Origin: an uncultured Roseovarius sp.
GTDB lineage: Bacteria; Pseudomonadota; Alphaproteobacteria; Rhodobacterales; Rhodobacteraceae
Length of the DNA: 44,247 nucleotides
Direction: 5' to 3'
Assembly: GCF_947259555.1 (NCBI RefSeq)
Contig: NZ_CAMYMD010000031.1
Coordinates: 1 to 44,247 of the forward strand
Under the pieces are notes generated by a model. It searched no databases. It was given only the letters and a program-made list of their open reading frames with translations, and was not told where the DNA came from. A program made the position numbers and the translations under genes. Below, one piece after another: positions 17,689 to 25,630 of this stretch (position 1 is its first letter; every line of letters starts with the position of its first letter).

Positions 17689-17722
17689 TGGTTGCGCTAA
17701 CTTGTCGGTGGTTGCGCTAACT
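17689..17722. promoter_or_regulatory. Tandem LacI-type operator-like repeats upstream of pckA
   Basis: TGGTTGCGCTAACT occurs exactly twice, at 17689-17702 and 17709-17722, with a 20-bp period (about two helical turns). The 14-mer matches the palindrome TGTTAGCGCTAACA at 11 of 14 positions, with the central GCGC intact. I recall that palindrome as typical of LacI-family regulators of central carbon metabolism such as PckR and CceR. It lies about 140 bp before the pckA ATG. The repeat is seen directly; the regulator is inferred. Confidence 0.55.
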
Positions 17723-17863
17723 GCATGAAACCGCCCTGTCATTTCACAGAAGCGTCATGCTATGAGCGCCTCAGCCGGGCAAAACGCCCGACCGGCGCCG
17801 CCCGCCGGCGCCCTGACTTGACTCTGCAAACCTGCGGATTTGGCTAAACAGGAGCTTGGCACT

Positions 17864-19462
17864 ATGACATTCGGACGGGTAAACCCGCAATTCCGGCTTG
17901 AAGATCAAGGGATCACAGGGCCGGGCAATGTCTACTACAACTTGATAGAGCCCGCGCTCATCGAAGCGGCACTGAAAAAGGGCGAGGGCACGCTTGGCCG
18001 CGGCGGTACGCTCCTGGTCAGCACCGGAACGTTCACTGGCCGGTCGCCCAAGGACAAGCACATCGTCAAGACCGACAGCGTTGCCGACACCGTTTGGTGG
18101 GAAAACAATGCGGCCATGTCGCCCGAGGGCTTTGACGCGCTGCATGAGGACATGCTGAGCTATCTCAAAGACCGCGATGTGTTTGTGCAGGATCTCGTCG
18201 GCGGTGCCGATCCGGCGCATTCGATCAACATGCGCATGATCTCGGAACTGGCCTGGCACAGCCTGTTCAACCGCACCATGCTGCGCCGCCCCGAGCGCGA
18301 GGCCCTCGACAGCTTTATCGCCGATTTCACTGTCATAAACTGCCCTGGCTTCAAGGCAGACCCGGAGCGCCACGATTGCCGCTCGGAGACCGTGATCGCG
18401 ATGAATTTCGACCGCAAGCTGATCCTTGTCGGCAATACCGAATACGCGGGCGAGAACAAAAAGTCGGTTTTCTCGCTGCTTAACTACCTGCTGCCCGAAA
18501 AGGGCATCATGCCAATGCATTGCTCGGCCAATCATGCCGAGGGCAACCCTGTGGATACCGCGATCTTCTTTGGCCTCTCGGGCACCGGCAAGACGACGCT
18601 TTCGGCCGATCCCGAACGCACGCTTCTGGGCGACGACGAGCATGGCTGGTCAGATCGCGGCACCTTCAACTTCGAGGGCGGTTGCTATGCCAAGACGATC
18701 AGCCTCAACCCTGAGGCAGAACCGGAAATCTACGCCACGACAGAGAAATTCGGCACCCTGATCGAGAACATGGTCTTCGACCCCGAAACACTGGAGCTGG
18801 ATTTCGAGGATGACAGCCTGACGCCCAACATGCGCTGCGCCTATCCGCTGCACTATATCTCGAACGCGTCCGAAACGGCTGTGGGCGGTCACCCCAAGAA
18901 TGTCATCATGCTGACCTGCGACGCGTTTGGGGTATTACCGCCCATTTCGCGGCTGACACCCGCGCAAGCCATGTACCATTTCCTGTCGGGTTTCACCTCC
19001 AAGATGGCCGGGACAGAGCGTGGCGTGGACGAGCCTCAACCCGTCTTTTCGACCTGCTTTGGCGCGCCTTTCATGCCGCGCCGCCCCGAGGTCTACGGTG
19101 ACCTGCTGCGCGCAAAGATCGCCAAGCACGGCGCGACTTGTTGGCTGGTCAACACCGGCTGGACCGGCGGTGCGCATGGCACCGGCTCGCGCATGCCGAT
19201 CAAGGCGACACGCGCGCTCCTGACGGCGGCACTCGATGGTTCGCTTGGCGATGTGGAGTTCCGCAAGGATCCGAATTTCGGCTTTGAGGTGCCGGTCGCG
19301 GCGCCGGGTGTGGCCGAGGTTCTTCTGGACCCGCGCCGCACATGGGACGATCCCGATGCCTATGATGCGCAGGCCGCCAAGCTGGTGCAGATGTTCGCGG
19401 ACAACTTTGCGCAATATGTCCCCTTCATAGACGAGGACGTGAAGGCCGCTGCCATCGGCTAG
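17864..19462 (+). CDS. pckA: Phosphoenolpyruvate carboxykinase (ATP)
   Basis: A 532-residue cytoplasmic enzyme that converts oxaloacetate and ATP to phosphoenolpyruvate, CO2 and ADP, the committing step of gluconeogenesis from TCA-cycle carbon. The kinase-1a loop is [15 protein letters not shown], followed by the metal/kinase-2 motif GDDEHGW; RSPKDK and [15 protein letters not shown] are further ATP-PEPCK landmarks. ATG at 17864, with AGGAG 9 nt upstream, is preferred over TTG at 17840. It is divergent from the chvI operon, an arrangement known from rhizobia. A terminator follows at 19508. Confidence 0.96.
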   Translation: MTFGRVNPQFRLEDQGITGPGNVYYNLIEPALIEAALKKGEGTLGRGGTLLVSTGTFTGRSPKDKHIVKTDSVADTVWWENNAAMSPEGFDALHEDMLSYLKDRDVFVQDLVGGADPAHSINMRMISELAWHSLFNRTMLRRPEREALDSFIADFTVINCPGFKADPERHDCRSETVIAMNFDRKLILVGNTEYAGENKKSVFSLLNYLLPEKGIMPMHCSANHAEGNPVDTAIFFGLSGTGKTTLSADPERTLLGDDEHGWSDRGTFNFEGGCYAKTISLNPEAEPEIYATTEKFGTLIENMVFDPETLELDFEDDSLTPNMRCAYPLHYISNASETAVGGHPKNVIMLTCDAFGVLPPISRLTPAQAMYHFLSGFTSKMAGTERGVDEPQPVFSTCFGAPFMPRRPEVYGDLLRAKIAKHGATCWLVNTGWTGGAHGTGSRMPIKATRALLTAALDGSLGDVEFRKDPNFGFEVPVAAPGVAEVLLDPRRTWDDPDAYDAQAAKLVQMFADNFAQYVPFIDEDVKAAAIG

Positions 19463-19507
19463 CCTGCGTTTCCGGTCCTTACCCGAAACGCATGGCAAAG
19501 CCCCGAA

Positions 19508-19538
19508 TGCCCGCCGTTTGTCAGACGGCGGGCAGTTT
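19508..19538 (+). terminator. Terminator hairpin after pckA
   Basis: TGCCCGCCGT (19508-19517) pairs perfectly with ACGGCGGGCA (19525-19534) around a 7-nt loop; a short GTTTC follows. The stem is strong and the T-tract weak. It lies between convergent pckA and rmuC. Confidence 0.7.
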
Positions 19539-19580
19539 CATTGCGACATTCAAAGCATGATCAAGAGTTGACTGCGCCGA

Positions 19581-20750
19581 TCAGCTTTCCCGCTCCATCG
19601 GCAAGATCACGGACTCGCTCTCTGGGGCCAGTTCCTCAAAGTCGAAATTGTCCAGCCGACGCGCGCGACGCCCGGCCTTGTCAGCGGAAATCTTGATTTC
19701 GGAGAGGTCCTTGGCGGCCTGATTGAAATGCCGGTCAAGATTCTCGACCCGGCCGCCCAGACGCTCGACATCTGCAAACAGCAGCCCCAATTCCCGTCGG
19801 ATCGCCCCGGCTTGCTCACGCATCCGCGCATCCTTGAGGATCGCGCGCATGGTGTTGAGCGTGGCCATGCAGGTGGTCGGCGACACGATCCAGACCCGCG
19901 CGGCAAAGCCCTCGCGCACGACGTCGGGAAAATTCGCATGCAACTCCGCATAGACCGCCTCGGACGGCAAGAACATCAGCGCCCCATCGGCGGTCTCGCC
20001 ATCGAGGATATATCTATCGGAAATATCCTTGATATGTTTCCTGACCGAATTGCGCAAAAACCGCCCCGCCTCCGCCGCCTCGGCATCAGTCGCGGCCCGG
20101 CGCAGCGCCTCATAGGCTTCAAGCGGGAATTTACTGTCAACACAAATCGGACCGGGCGGATTCGGGAGATGAATGAGACAATCCGCCCTTTTGCCGTTCG
20201 ACAGCGTGTGTTGCAAGCTGTAGCTGTCCGAGGGCAGCGCCTTGGTCACGATATCGGTGAGCTGGATCTCTCCGAATGCGCCGCGCGTCTGCTTGTTGCT
20301 CAATATATCCTGCAACGAGAGCACATCGCCCGAGAGCTTGGTGATATTGTCCTGCGCCTTGTCGATGGCCTGCAAGCGTTGCTGCAATTCACCCAGCGAC
20401 TGCGCGGTGCGCCGCGATGTGCCCTGAAGGTTCTCGCTCATGGAATTTGAGACTTGCGCCAATCGCTTTTCCATCAGTTGCAACAGATGCGATTGCGCCG
20501 CTGCCTGCGCCTCCGAGACATGATTGAGGCCACCCGCCAGTTGATGCTGGCCATCCGACAGCCCCTGCACCCGCTGACCCAACTGACCAACCTGATAAGC
20601 CAGCGGCTCTGCCAGACGGGCCGAGCGGCCCGCCGCCCGCACCGCCATGATCAAGAGGATTAGGATCAGCAGCACAACCGCCGCGCCACTCAGAGCAGCG
20701 AGTGTCAGAGGATCGCCGAAGCCATAGCTCTCGCCCCCGATCTCGATCAT
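19581..20750 (-). CDS. rmuC: DNA recombination protein RmuC
   Basis: A 389-residue protein with an N-terminal transmembrane segment (about residues 17-38), a long alpha-helical coiled-coil to about residue 135, and the RmuC nuclease-like domain with [19 protein letters not shown] and [12 protein letters not shown]. RmuC limits inversions at short inverted repeats in E. coli; the domain belongs to the PD-(D/E)XK nuclease superfamily. Its ATG overlaps the mutL stop by 4 nt (ATGA), so it is coupled to a mismatch-repair gene, a sensible functional neighbour. Confidence 0.93.
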   Translation of the reverse strand: MIEIGGESYGFGDPLTLAALSGAAVVLLILILLIMAVRAAGRSARLAEPLAYQVGQLGQRVQGLSDGQHQLAGGLNHVSEAQAAAQSHLLQLMEKRLAQVSNSMSENLQGTSRRTAQSLGELQQRLQAIDKAQDNITKLSGDVLSLQDILSNKQTRGAFGEIQLTDIVTKALPSDSYSLQHTLSNGKRADCLIHLPNPPGPICVDSKFPLEAYEALRRAATDAEAAEAGRFLRNSVRKHIKDISDRYILDGETADGALMFLPSEAVYAELHANFPDVVREGFAARVWIVSPTTCMATLNTMRAILKDARMREQAGAIRRELGLLFADVERLGGRVENLDRHFNQAAKDLSEIKISADKAGRRARRLDNFDFEELAPESESVILPMERES

Positions 20751-22597
20751 GTGCGGCCAAACAGACGTTCGATATCAGACAGCTGCAGCTCGACATATGT
20801 TGGCCGCCCGTGGTTGCACTGTCCCGACATCGGCGTGCGTTCCATCTCGCGTAAGAGCGCATTCATCTCGTCGGCGGACATCCGGCGGCCCGACCGGACA
20901 GAGCCATGACATGCCACCCGGCTCAGGATCGCGTCGATCCGGGATTTGAGCATGTCGCTCGCGCCCTGATCGTGCAACTCGTCCAGAATGTCATGCAAGA
21001 GCGCCGCTGCGTTCACCTCGCCCAGAATGGCCGGCGTCTCGCGCACCGCCATACTGCCGGGGCCAAATGGCTCGACACTAAGTCCAAGCCGGGCCAGAGC
21101 ATCGGCATGCTCTATCAAAAGCGCGCAATCGCCCTCAGACAGATCAACGACTTCCGGAATCAGCAGCGCCTGCGCCGCGATCCCGCTTTCCTCCATTTGC
21201 CGCTTCAACCGTTCATAGACAAGCCGCTCATGCGCCGCATGCTGATCGACGATCACCATGCCTGTCTCGGTTTGTGCGATGATGTAATTCTCATGGACCT
21301 GCGCCCGCGCCGCGCCAAGCGGCAAGGCTGTATCCGGGGGGGCGTTCGGTTCTGGCGCACCCAGGCTACCCTGTGGTTCGACCCGCGCGCTCCAGCTTTC
21401 GGCCAGATCGGAGAACCCCGGCGCCTGCGCCTGATAGGCCACGCTGCGGGCCTGCGCCGATGGTCGGTCCATCTGGTATATGCGCGCGCCCGCAGGTTCG
21501 GGCCGGAACGCGCCGAGCGTGGCCCCTGCCACCGTTGTCGACGCCCTGTGCCCGGCCTCGGCGAGGGCATGCCGCAAGCCCGATACGATCAGCCCGCGCG
21601 CCAAACCCGGATCGCGAAACCGCACCTCGGATTTTGCCGGATGCACGTTCACATCCACCAGCGTTGGGTCACAATCGAGAAAGAGCGCGGCGACGGGGTG
21701 CCTGTCGCGGCTCAGCACATCCTGATAGGCGGCCCGCAGCGCGCCATAGAGCATCTTGTCCCGCACCGGACGACCATTGACAAAGAGATACTGCGCCACG
21801 CTCGATCCGCGTGAATAGGTGGGCAGGGCAGCATATCCGGTCATGCGTATCCCTTCACGCGTCGCGTCTATCCGGAGCGCGTTGTCTGCGAAATCAGCAC
21901 CCAACACACGGGCCAGCCGACCGTGCAGCGCATCGAACAGATCGCCGTTCTCGGGCTCCGCGCGAAACACGACACGGCCCTCGCCGCCGCCCGACACATC
22001 GCGCAGAATAAACCCCACAAACGGCTCTGCCATGGCAAGGCGCTTGAGCGTATCAGCGATGGCCTGCGCTTCGGCCCGATCCGATCGCATGAATTTCAAT
22101 CGTGCAGGCGTCGCGTAAAACAGATCGCGCAAGGTCACGACCGTGCCAGAGTTGAGCGCGGCGGGCTTCACCCCGCCCATCTGTCCACCGGCCACTTTGA
22201 TCTCGGCCGCCTCGCCTCCGCTGACGCGGGATGTGATGGTCAGCCGTCCTACCGCACCCAAAGACGGCAGCGCCTCGCCGCGAAACCCGAACGAGTGTAT
22301 GTCGAGCAGGTCGGAACCGTCGATCTTGGATGTGGCATGCCGGGCCAGGGCCAATGGCAATTGATCGGGCGAAATGCCACAGCCGTCATCCACGACCCGG
22401 ATGAGTGTCTTGCCACCATCGGCATAGGAAATCTCGACCCGGCGAGCGCCCGCATCCAGCGCGTTCTCGACCAGCTCCTTGACAGCAGAGGCCGGACGCT
22501 CGACCACCTCGCCTGCGGCGATACGGTTGACCGCCCCCTCGTCCAACTGGCGGATCTCTGGCATTATTGCGCTCATATTGGGGTCCGGCTTGTTCAT
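20747..22597 (-). CDS. mutL: DNA mismatch repair protein MutL
   Basis: About 616 residues. The N-terminal GHKL ATPase shows [19 protein letters not shown] and GFRGEALPS; the C-terminal domain keeps the endonuclease motif [12 protein letters not shown] and the metal-site segment CNHGRP (usually CPHGRP). It should therefore be a nicking MutL, as in bacteria without MutH. Start uncertain: in-frame ATGs at 22597, 22576 and 22564 lie close together and none has a clear ribosome site; I take the first. It is coupled to rmuC downstream. Confidence 0.93.
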   Translation of the reverse strand: MNKPDPNMSAIMPEIRQLDEGAVNRIAAGEVVERPASAVKELVENALDAGARRVEISYADGGKTLIRVVDDGCGISPDQLPLALARHATSKIDGSDLLDIHSFGFRGEALPSLGAVGRLTITSRVSGGEAAEIKVAGGQMGGVKPAALNSGTVVTLRDLFYATPARLKFMRSDRAEAQAIADTLKRLAMAEPFVGFILRDVSGGGEGRVVFRAEPENGDLFDALHGRLARVLGADFADNALRIDATREGIRMTGYAALPTYSRGSSVAQYLFVNGRPVRDKMLYGALRAAYQDVLSRDRHPVAALFLDCDPTLVDVNVHPAKSEVRFRDPGLARGLIVSGLRHALAEAGHRASTTVAGATLGAFRPEPAGARIYQMDRPSAQARSVAYQAQAPGFSDLAESWSARVEPQGSLGAPEPNAPPDTALPLGAARAQVHENYIIAQTETGMVIVDQHAAHERLVYERLKRQMEESGIAAQALLIPEVVDLSEGDCALLIEHADALARLGLSVEPFGPGSMAVRETPAILGEVNAAALLHDILDELHDQGASDMLKSRIDAILSRVACHGSVRSGRRMSADEMNALLREMERTPMSGQCNHGRPTYVELQLSDIERLFGRT

Positions 22598-22761
22598 GAC
22601 GCTAAACTTAGCATGGGTCATCACGATTCTGCCAGAGAGGTGATGCCGGTCTAGGCGAGCACAGACCGCATTTTGCAGCAATCAGAAGAATTGCGACATG
22701 GCTGCGCGGCCCACCGTCTACATGCCAGAGATCCGATACAAATGCGGGGCGGCATCGGGTC

Positions 22762-23409
22762 TTATCGCGGCGCATCGCCGTGGCGCGCATGAAAGCGGCG
22801 CAATTCTTGGTCGGTGGGGGGCTGGCCGGTGAACGTCTTGATATAGGCGGGCATGCGCGCCATGCGGGTGGCTAGGGCCTCCTCGACCTGCATCGAAATA
22901 TACCCGATCTGCACGAGATATACTGTACGGGCCCGCACATCAGCCTCTTCGGGATCAAATCCAAACCTCTCGAACATCCCACGGATCGCTGACAGCCGCG
23001 CCTCGTCTGCGGAATGCACGCGCGCAGCCACCGCATCAGAGCTATGCGCCCACCCCCGGACCGCAACATCAAAGCGCGCTTCAAACGGCCCGTCATCGAG
23101 AAACACACTGACGAGGTTCAACGCCGCCTCGGTGATGGTTTCGGCATAGAGCCCGGCGGCCATCACGAGACCGCCGGTATTGCTTTCGTCCCACATGTCG
23201 AGCAGCGCATCAAGCAGGGCGGCGCGATCCTTGAAGAACCAGTAGAAACTGGTGCGAGACAGGTTGAGTTGCTTGGCGAGAGGCTGAATCTTGACCGCAT
23301 CGAGACCGCTTGTGACGAACGCCTTGCGCGCGGCATCAAGCCATAGATCACGCGAGCCGCGCCAACCGCTCGTCTTGTCGCCATCTTCCATATGTTCAAG
23401 TTTCGACAT
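22762..23409 (-). CDS. TetR/AcrR family transcriptional regulator
   Basis: A 215-residue regulator with an N-terminal TetR helix-turn-helix at about residues 18-64 (VKIQPLAKQLNLSRTSFYWFFKD, cut here as IQPLAKQLNLSRTSFYWFF) and a helical ligand-binding C-terminal domain. It is divergent from the flavoprotein gene at 23526, with only 116 bp between them, so it very likely controls that operon and itself. Three copies of TGAACAT (or its complement) lie in that region, one of them inside its own first codons. The ligand is unknown. Confidence 0.88.
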   Translation of the reverse strand: MSKLEHMEDGDKTSGWRGSRDLWLDAARKAFVTSGLDAVKIQPLAKQLNLSRTSFYWFFKDRAALLDALLDMWDESNTGGLVMAAGLYAETITEAALNLVSVFLDDGPFEARFDVAVRGWAHSSDAVAARVHSADEARLSAIRGMFERFGFDPEEADVRARTVYLVQIGYISMQVEEALATRMARMPAYIKTFTGQPPTDQELRRFHARHGDAPR

Positions 23410-23448
23410 GGCGCGATCCTAAGAGCCTTGTTGGCCAAGCGCAATAAA

Positions 23449-23487
23449 ATGTTCATCAGTGACCATAAACTTGACATATCTGAACAT
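23449..23487. promoter_or_regulatory. Inverted ATGTTCA/TGAACAT pair with a TTGACA hexamer
   Basis: ATGTTCA (23449-23455) and TGAACAT (23481-23487) form a perfect 7-bp inverted repeat 25 nt apart; a third copy lies at 23392-23398 in the tetR start region. A TTGACA -35-like hexamer (23471-23476) points towards the flavoprotein gene and lies between the arms. The layout suits TetR operators, but I see no strong -10. Confidence 0.45.
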
Positions 23488-23525
23488 ATCCGGAATCGTG
23501 ATCCCAGCCAAACGGAGCCCGCCCG

Positions 23526-25571
23526 ATGTCAAATGACCCCCTCCTTCAACCATATCAGCTTAAGCATCTGACGCTGCGCAACCGGATCATGACCACCAGC
23601 CATGAACCGGCCTATCCCGAGGACGGTATGCCCAAGGAACGCTATACCGCCTATCATGCCGAGCGCGCCCGTGCGGGCGTCGCCTTGGCGATGACCGCCG
23701 GGTCGGCGGCGGTCTCCAAAGACAGCCCGCCAGTTTTCAACAACGTCCTCGCCTACAAGGACGAGGTGGTGCCGTGGATCCGGCAATTGACGGATGCCTG
23801 CCACGATCACGGCTGCGCGGTGATGATTCAGCTGACCCATCTTGGTCGTCGCACCGTCTGGTCCAAGGGCGATTGGCTGCCTTCGTTGTCCTCCTCGAAA
23901 CACCGCGAACCCGCGCACAGGGCCTTTCCCAAGCTGGCGGAGGATTGGGATATCGAACGGATCATCACCGATTTCGCCGATGCCACCGAACGCATGAAAG
24001 AGGGCGGCATGGACGGGATCGAATTGCAGGTCTACGGCCATCTGCTCGATCAGTTCTGGTCACCGCTGACCAATGATCTGGATGGCCCCTATGGCGGGCA
24101 CGACCTCGACACTCGGATGAAGCTCTTGATGGACGTGCTGCGCGGGATCCGCAAACGTGTGGGAAACAATTTTATCGTCGGCCTGCGCTACACGGCGGAC
24201 GAGGCCGAGGCAGGCGGCATCACCCCCGAGGAAGGGCTGGAGATTTCAAAAAAGCTGGCCAATTGCGGCATGGTCGATTTCCTCAACGTGATCCGCGGGC
24301 GCGTCCATACCGACCCGGCAATGACCGATGTGATCCCGGTGCAGGGCATGAAAAACGCCCCGCATCTAGATTTCGCAGGCGCGGTCAGGGCGGCCACCGG
24401 CATGCCCACCTTCCACGCCGCCAAGATCCCCGACGTGGCGACCGCGCGGCACGCGGTGCAGGCCGGGCTCTTGGACATGGTCGGCATGACCCGCGCGCAC
24501 ATGGCCGATCCGCATATCGTGAAAAAGATCATCGAGGGGCGTGAGGATGACATCCGCCCTTGTGTCGGTGCGACCTTCTGCCTGGACCGCATTTACGCGG
24601 CGGGCGAGGCGCTCTGCATCCACAACGCCGCCACGGGCCGCGAACTGACCATGCCGCACGAGATCGCCCAGGCCCCCTCACGCAAGAAGATCGTCATCGT
24701 CGGCGCAGGCCCTGCCGGGCTCGAGGCCGCGCGCGTCGCCGCTGAGCGCGGGCATGACGTGACCGTATTCGAAGCCCAGCCCGACCCCGGCGGACAGGTC
24801 CGGCTGACCGCGCAGAACCCGCGTCGGCGTGAGATGATCAGCATCATCGACTGGCGCATGGCGCAATGCGCGGCACGCGACGTGTCCTTCCATTTCAACA
24901 CCTGGGCCGAGGCCGAAGACATCGCCGCACTCGCCCCCGATGTGGTGATCGTGGCAACGGGTGGCCTGCCCAATGTCGAACTCTTCGAGAGCGGCAAGGA
25001 ACAGGACCTTGTCACCACGACATGGGACATTATCGCGGGCGATGCGAAGCCGGGGCAAAACGTGCTGATTTATGACGAAAGCGGCGATCATCCCGGCCTG
25101 ATGGCCGCCGAAATCGCCGCCAATGCCGGTGCAAGTGTCGAGGTTATGACCCCCGACCGCACCTTTGCCCCCGATGTCATGGGGATGAACCTGGTGCCCT
25201 ATATGCGCGCGTTGCAGGACAAGGACGTGACCTTTACCGTCACCCGCCGCCTGCTGGACGTGACCCGCGACGGCAACCGGCTCAAGGCCACGATCGGCAC
25301 CGATTACAGCGATTTCACCTCTGAGAAGACCTACGATCAAGTGGTCGTGAACTACGGCACGCTGCCGATGGACGATCTGTATTTCGCGTTAAAGCCGCAC
25401 TCTTCAAATGGCGGCGAGGTGGATTATGATGCCTTGATCGCAGGCCAGCCGCAGCGCGTGACGCGCAACCCCGACGGTGCGTTCCAGCTTTTCCGGATCG
25501 GCGACGCTGTGAGCGCGCGCAACACTCATGCGGCGATCTATGACGCGCTGCGGCTGGTCAAGGATCTGTGA
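23526..25571 (+). CDS. FMN/FAD oxidoreductase, DgcA/N-methylproline-demethylase-like
   Basis: A 681-residue fused flavoprotein of the trimethylamine-dehydrogenase / 2,4-dienoyl-CoA-reductase superfamily. Residues 1-340 form an old-yellow-enzyme-like FMN barrel (LRNRIMTTSHEP, IELQVYGHLLDQFWSP); the Fe-S segment is at 346-364; a Rossmann FAD/NAD part begins near 386 (IVGAGPAGLEAARVAAERG). The N-terminal pattern resembles DgcA and proline-betaine/N-methylproline demethylases, so demethylation of a methylated amine is my best guess. The Fe-S motif is degenerate: Cys346, Ala349, Cys352 and Cys364, with the second canonical cysteine replaced. Divergent from a TetR gene. Confidence 0.8.
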   Translation: MSNDPLLQPYQLKHLTLRNRIMTTSHEPAYPEDGMPKERYTAYHAERARAGVALAMTAGSAAVSKDSPPVFNNVLAYKDEVVPWIRQLTDACHDHGCAVMIQLTHLGRRTVWSKGDWLPSLSSSKHREPAHRAFPKLAEDWDIERIITDFADATERMKEGGMDGIELQVYGHLLDQFWSPLTNDLDGPYGGHDLDTRMKLLMDVLRGIRKRVGNNFIVGLRYTADEAEAGGITPEEGLEISKKLANCGMVDFLNVIRGRVHTDPAMTDVIPVQGMKNAPHLDFAGAVRAATGMPTFHAAKIPDVATARHAVQAGLLDMVGMTRAHMADPHIVKKIIEGREDDIRPCVGATFCLDRIYAAGEALCIHNAATGRELTMPHEIAQAPSRKKIVIVGAGPAGLEAARVAAERGHDVTVFEAQPDPGGQVRLTAQNPRRREMISIIDWRMAQCAARDVSFHFNTWAEAEDIAALAPDVVIVATGGLPNVELFESGKEQDLVTTTWDIIAGDAKPGQNVLIYDESGDHPGLMAAEIAANAGASVEVMTPDRTFAPDVMGMNLVPYMRALQDKDVTFTVTRRLLDVTRDGNRLKATIGTDYSDFTSEKTYDQVVVNYGTLPMDDLYFALKPHSSNGGEVDYDALIAGQPQRVTRNPDGAFQLFRIGDAVSARNTHAAIYDALRLVKDL

Positions 25572-25630
25572 TGCGGATCGGTGTGATCGGAACCGGTACC
25601 AGCACCCCGACCGTGGGGCGCAGTGCATGA
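25571..25630 (+). pseudogene. 19-codon Rossmann-like remnant between the flavoprotein genes
   Basis: A short frame reads MRIGVIGTGTSTPTVGRSA and stops. Its ATG overlaps the upstream stop (TGATG) and its stop overlaps the downstream ATG (ATGA). The first ten residues look exactly like the start of an NAD(P)-binding dehydrogenase or reductase with a GxGxxG-type loop (for example pyrroline-5-carboxylate-reductase-like proteins); the rest does not continue such a domain. I infer the 5' end of a gene mostly deleted in this genome, leaving a coupling cistron. A chance ORF is possible. Confidence 0.45.

Larger units (their letters stand above)
17496..17863. other. Divergent control region between chvI and pckA
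   Basis: A 368-bp gene-free region. On the minus side it holds a candidate chvI promoter (17541-17570). In the middle it holds two tandem copies of a 14-bp LacI-type operator-like site (17689-17722). On the plus side there are GC-rich inverted repeats in the probable pckA leader (CGGGC/GCCCG around 17774-17788 and CCGGC/GCCGG around 17791-17807). AGGAG lies 9 nt before the pckA ATG. No credible small gene is seen. Confidence 0.6.
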
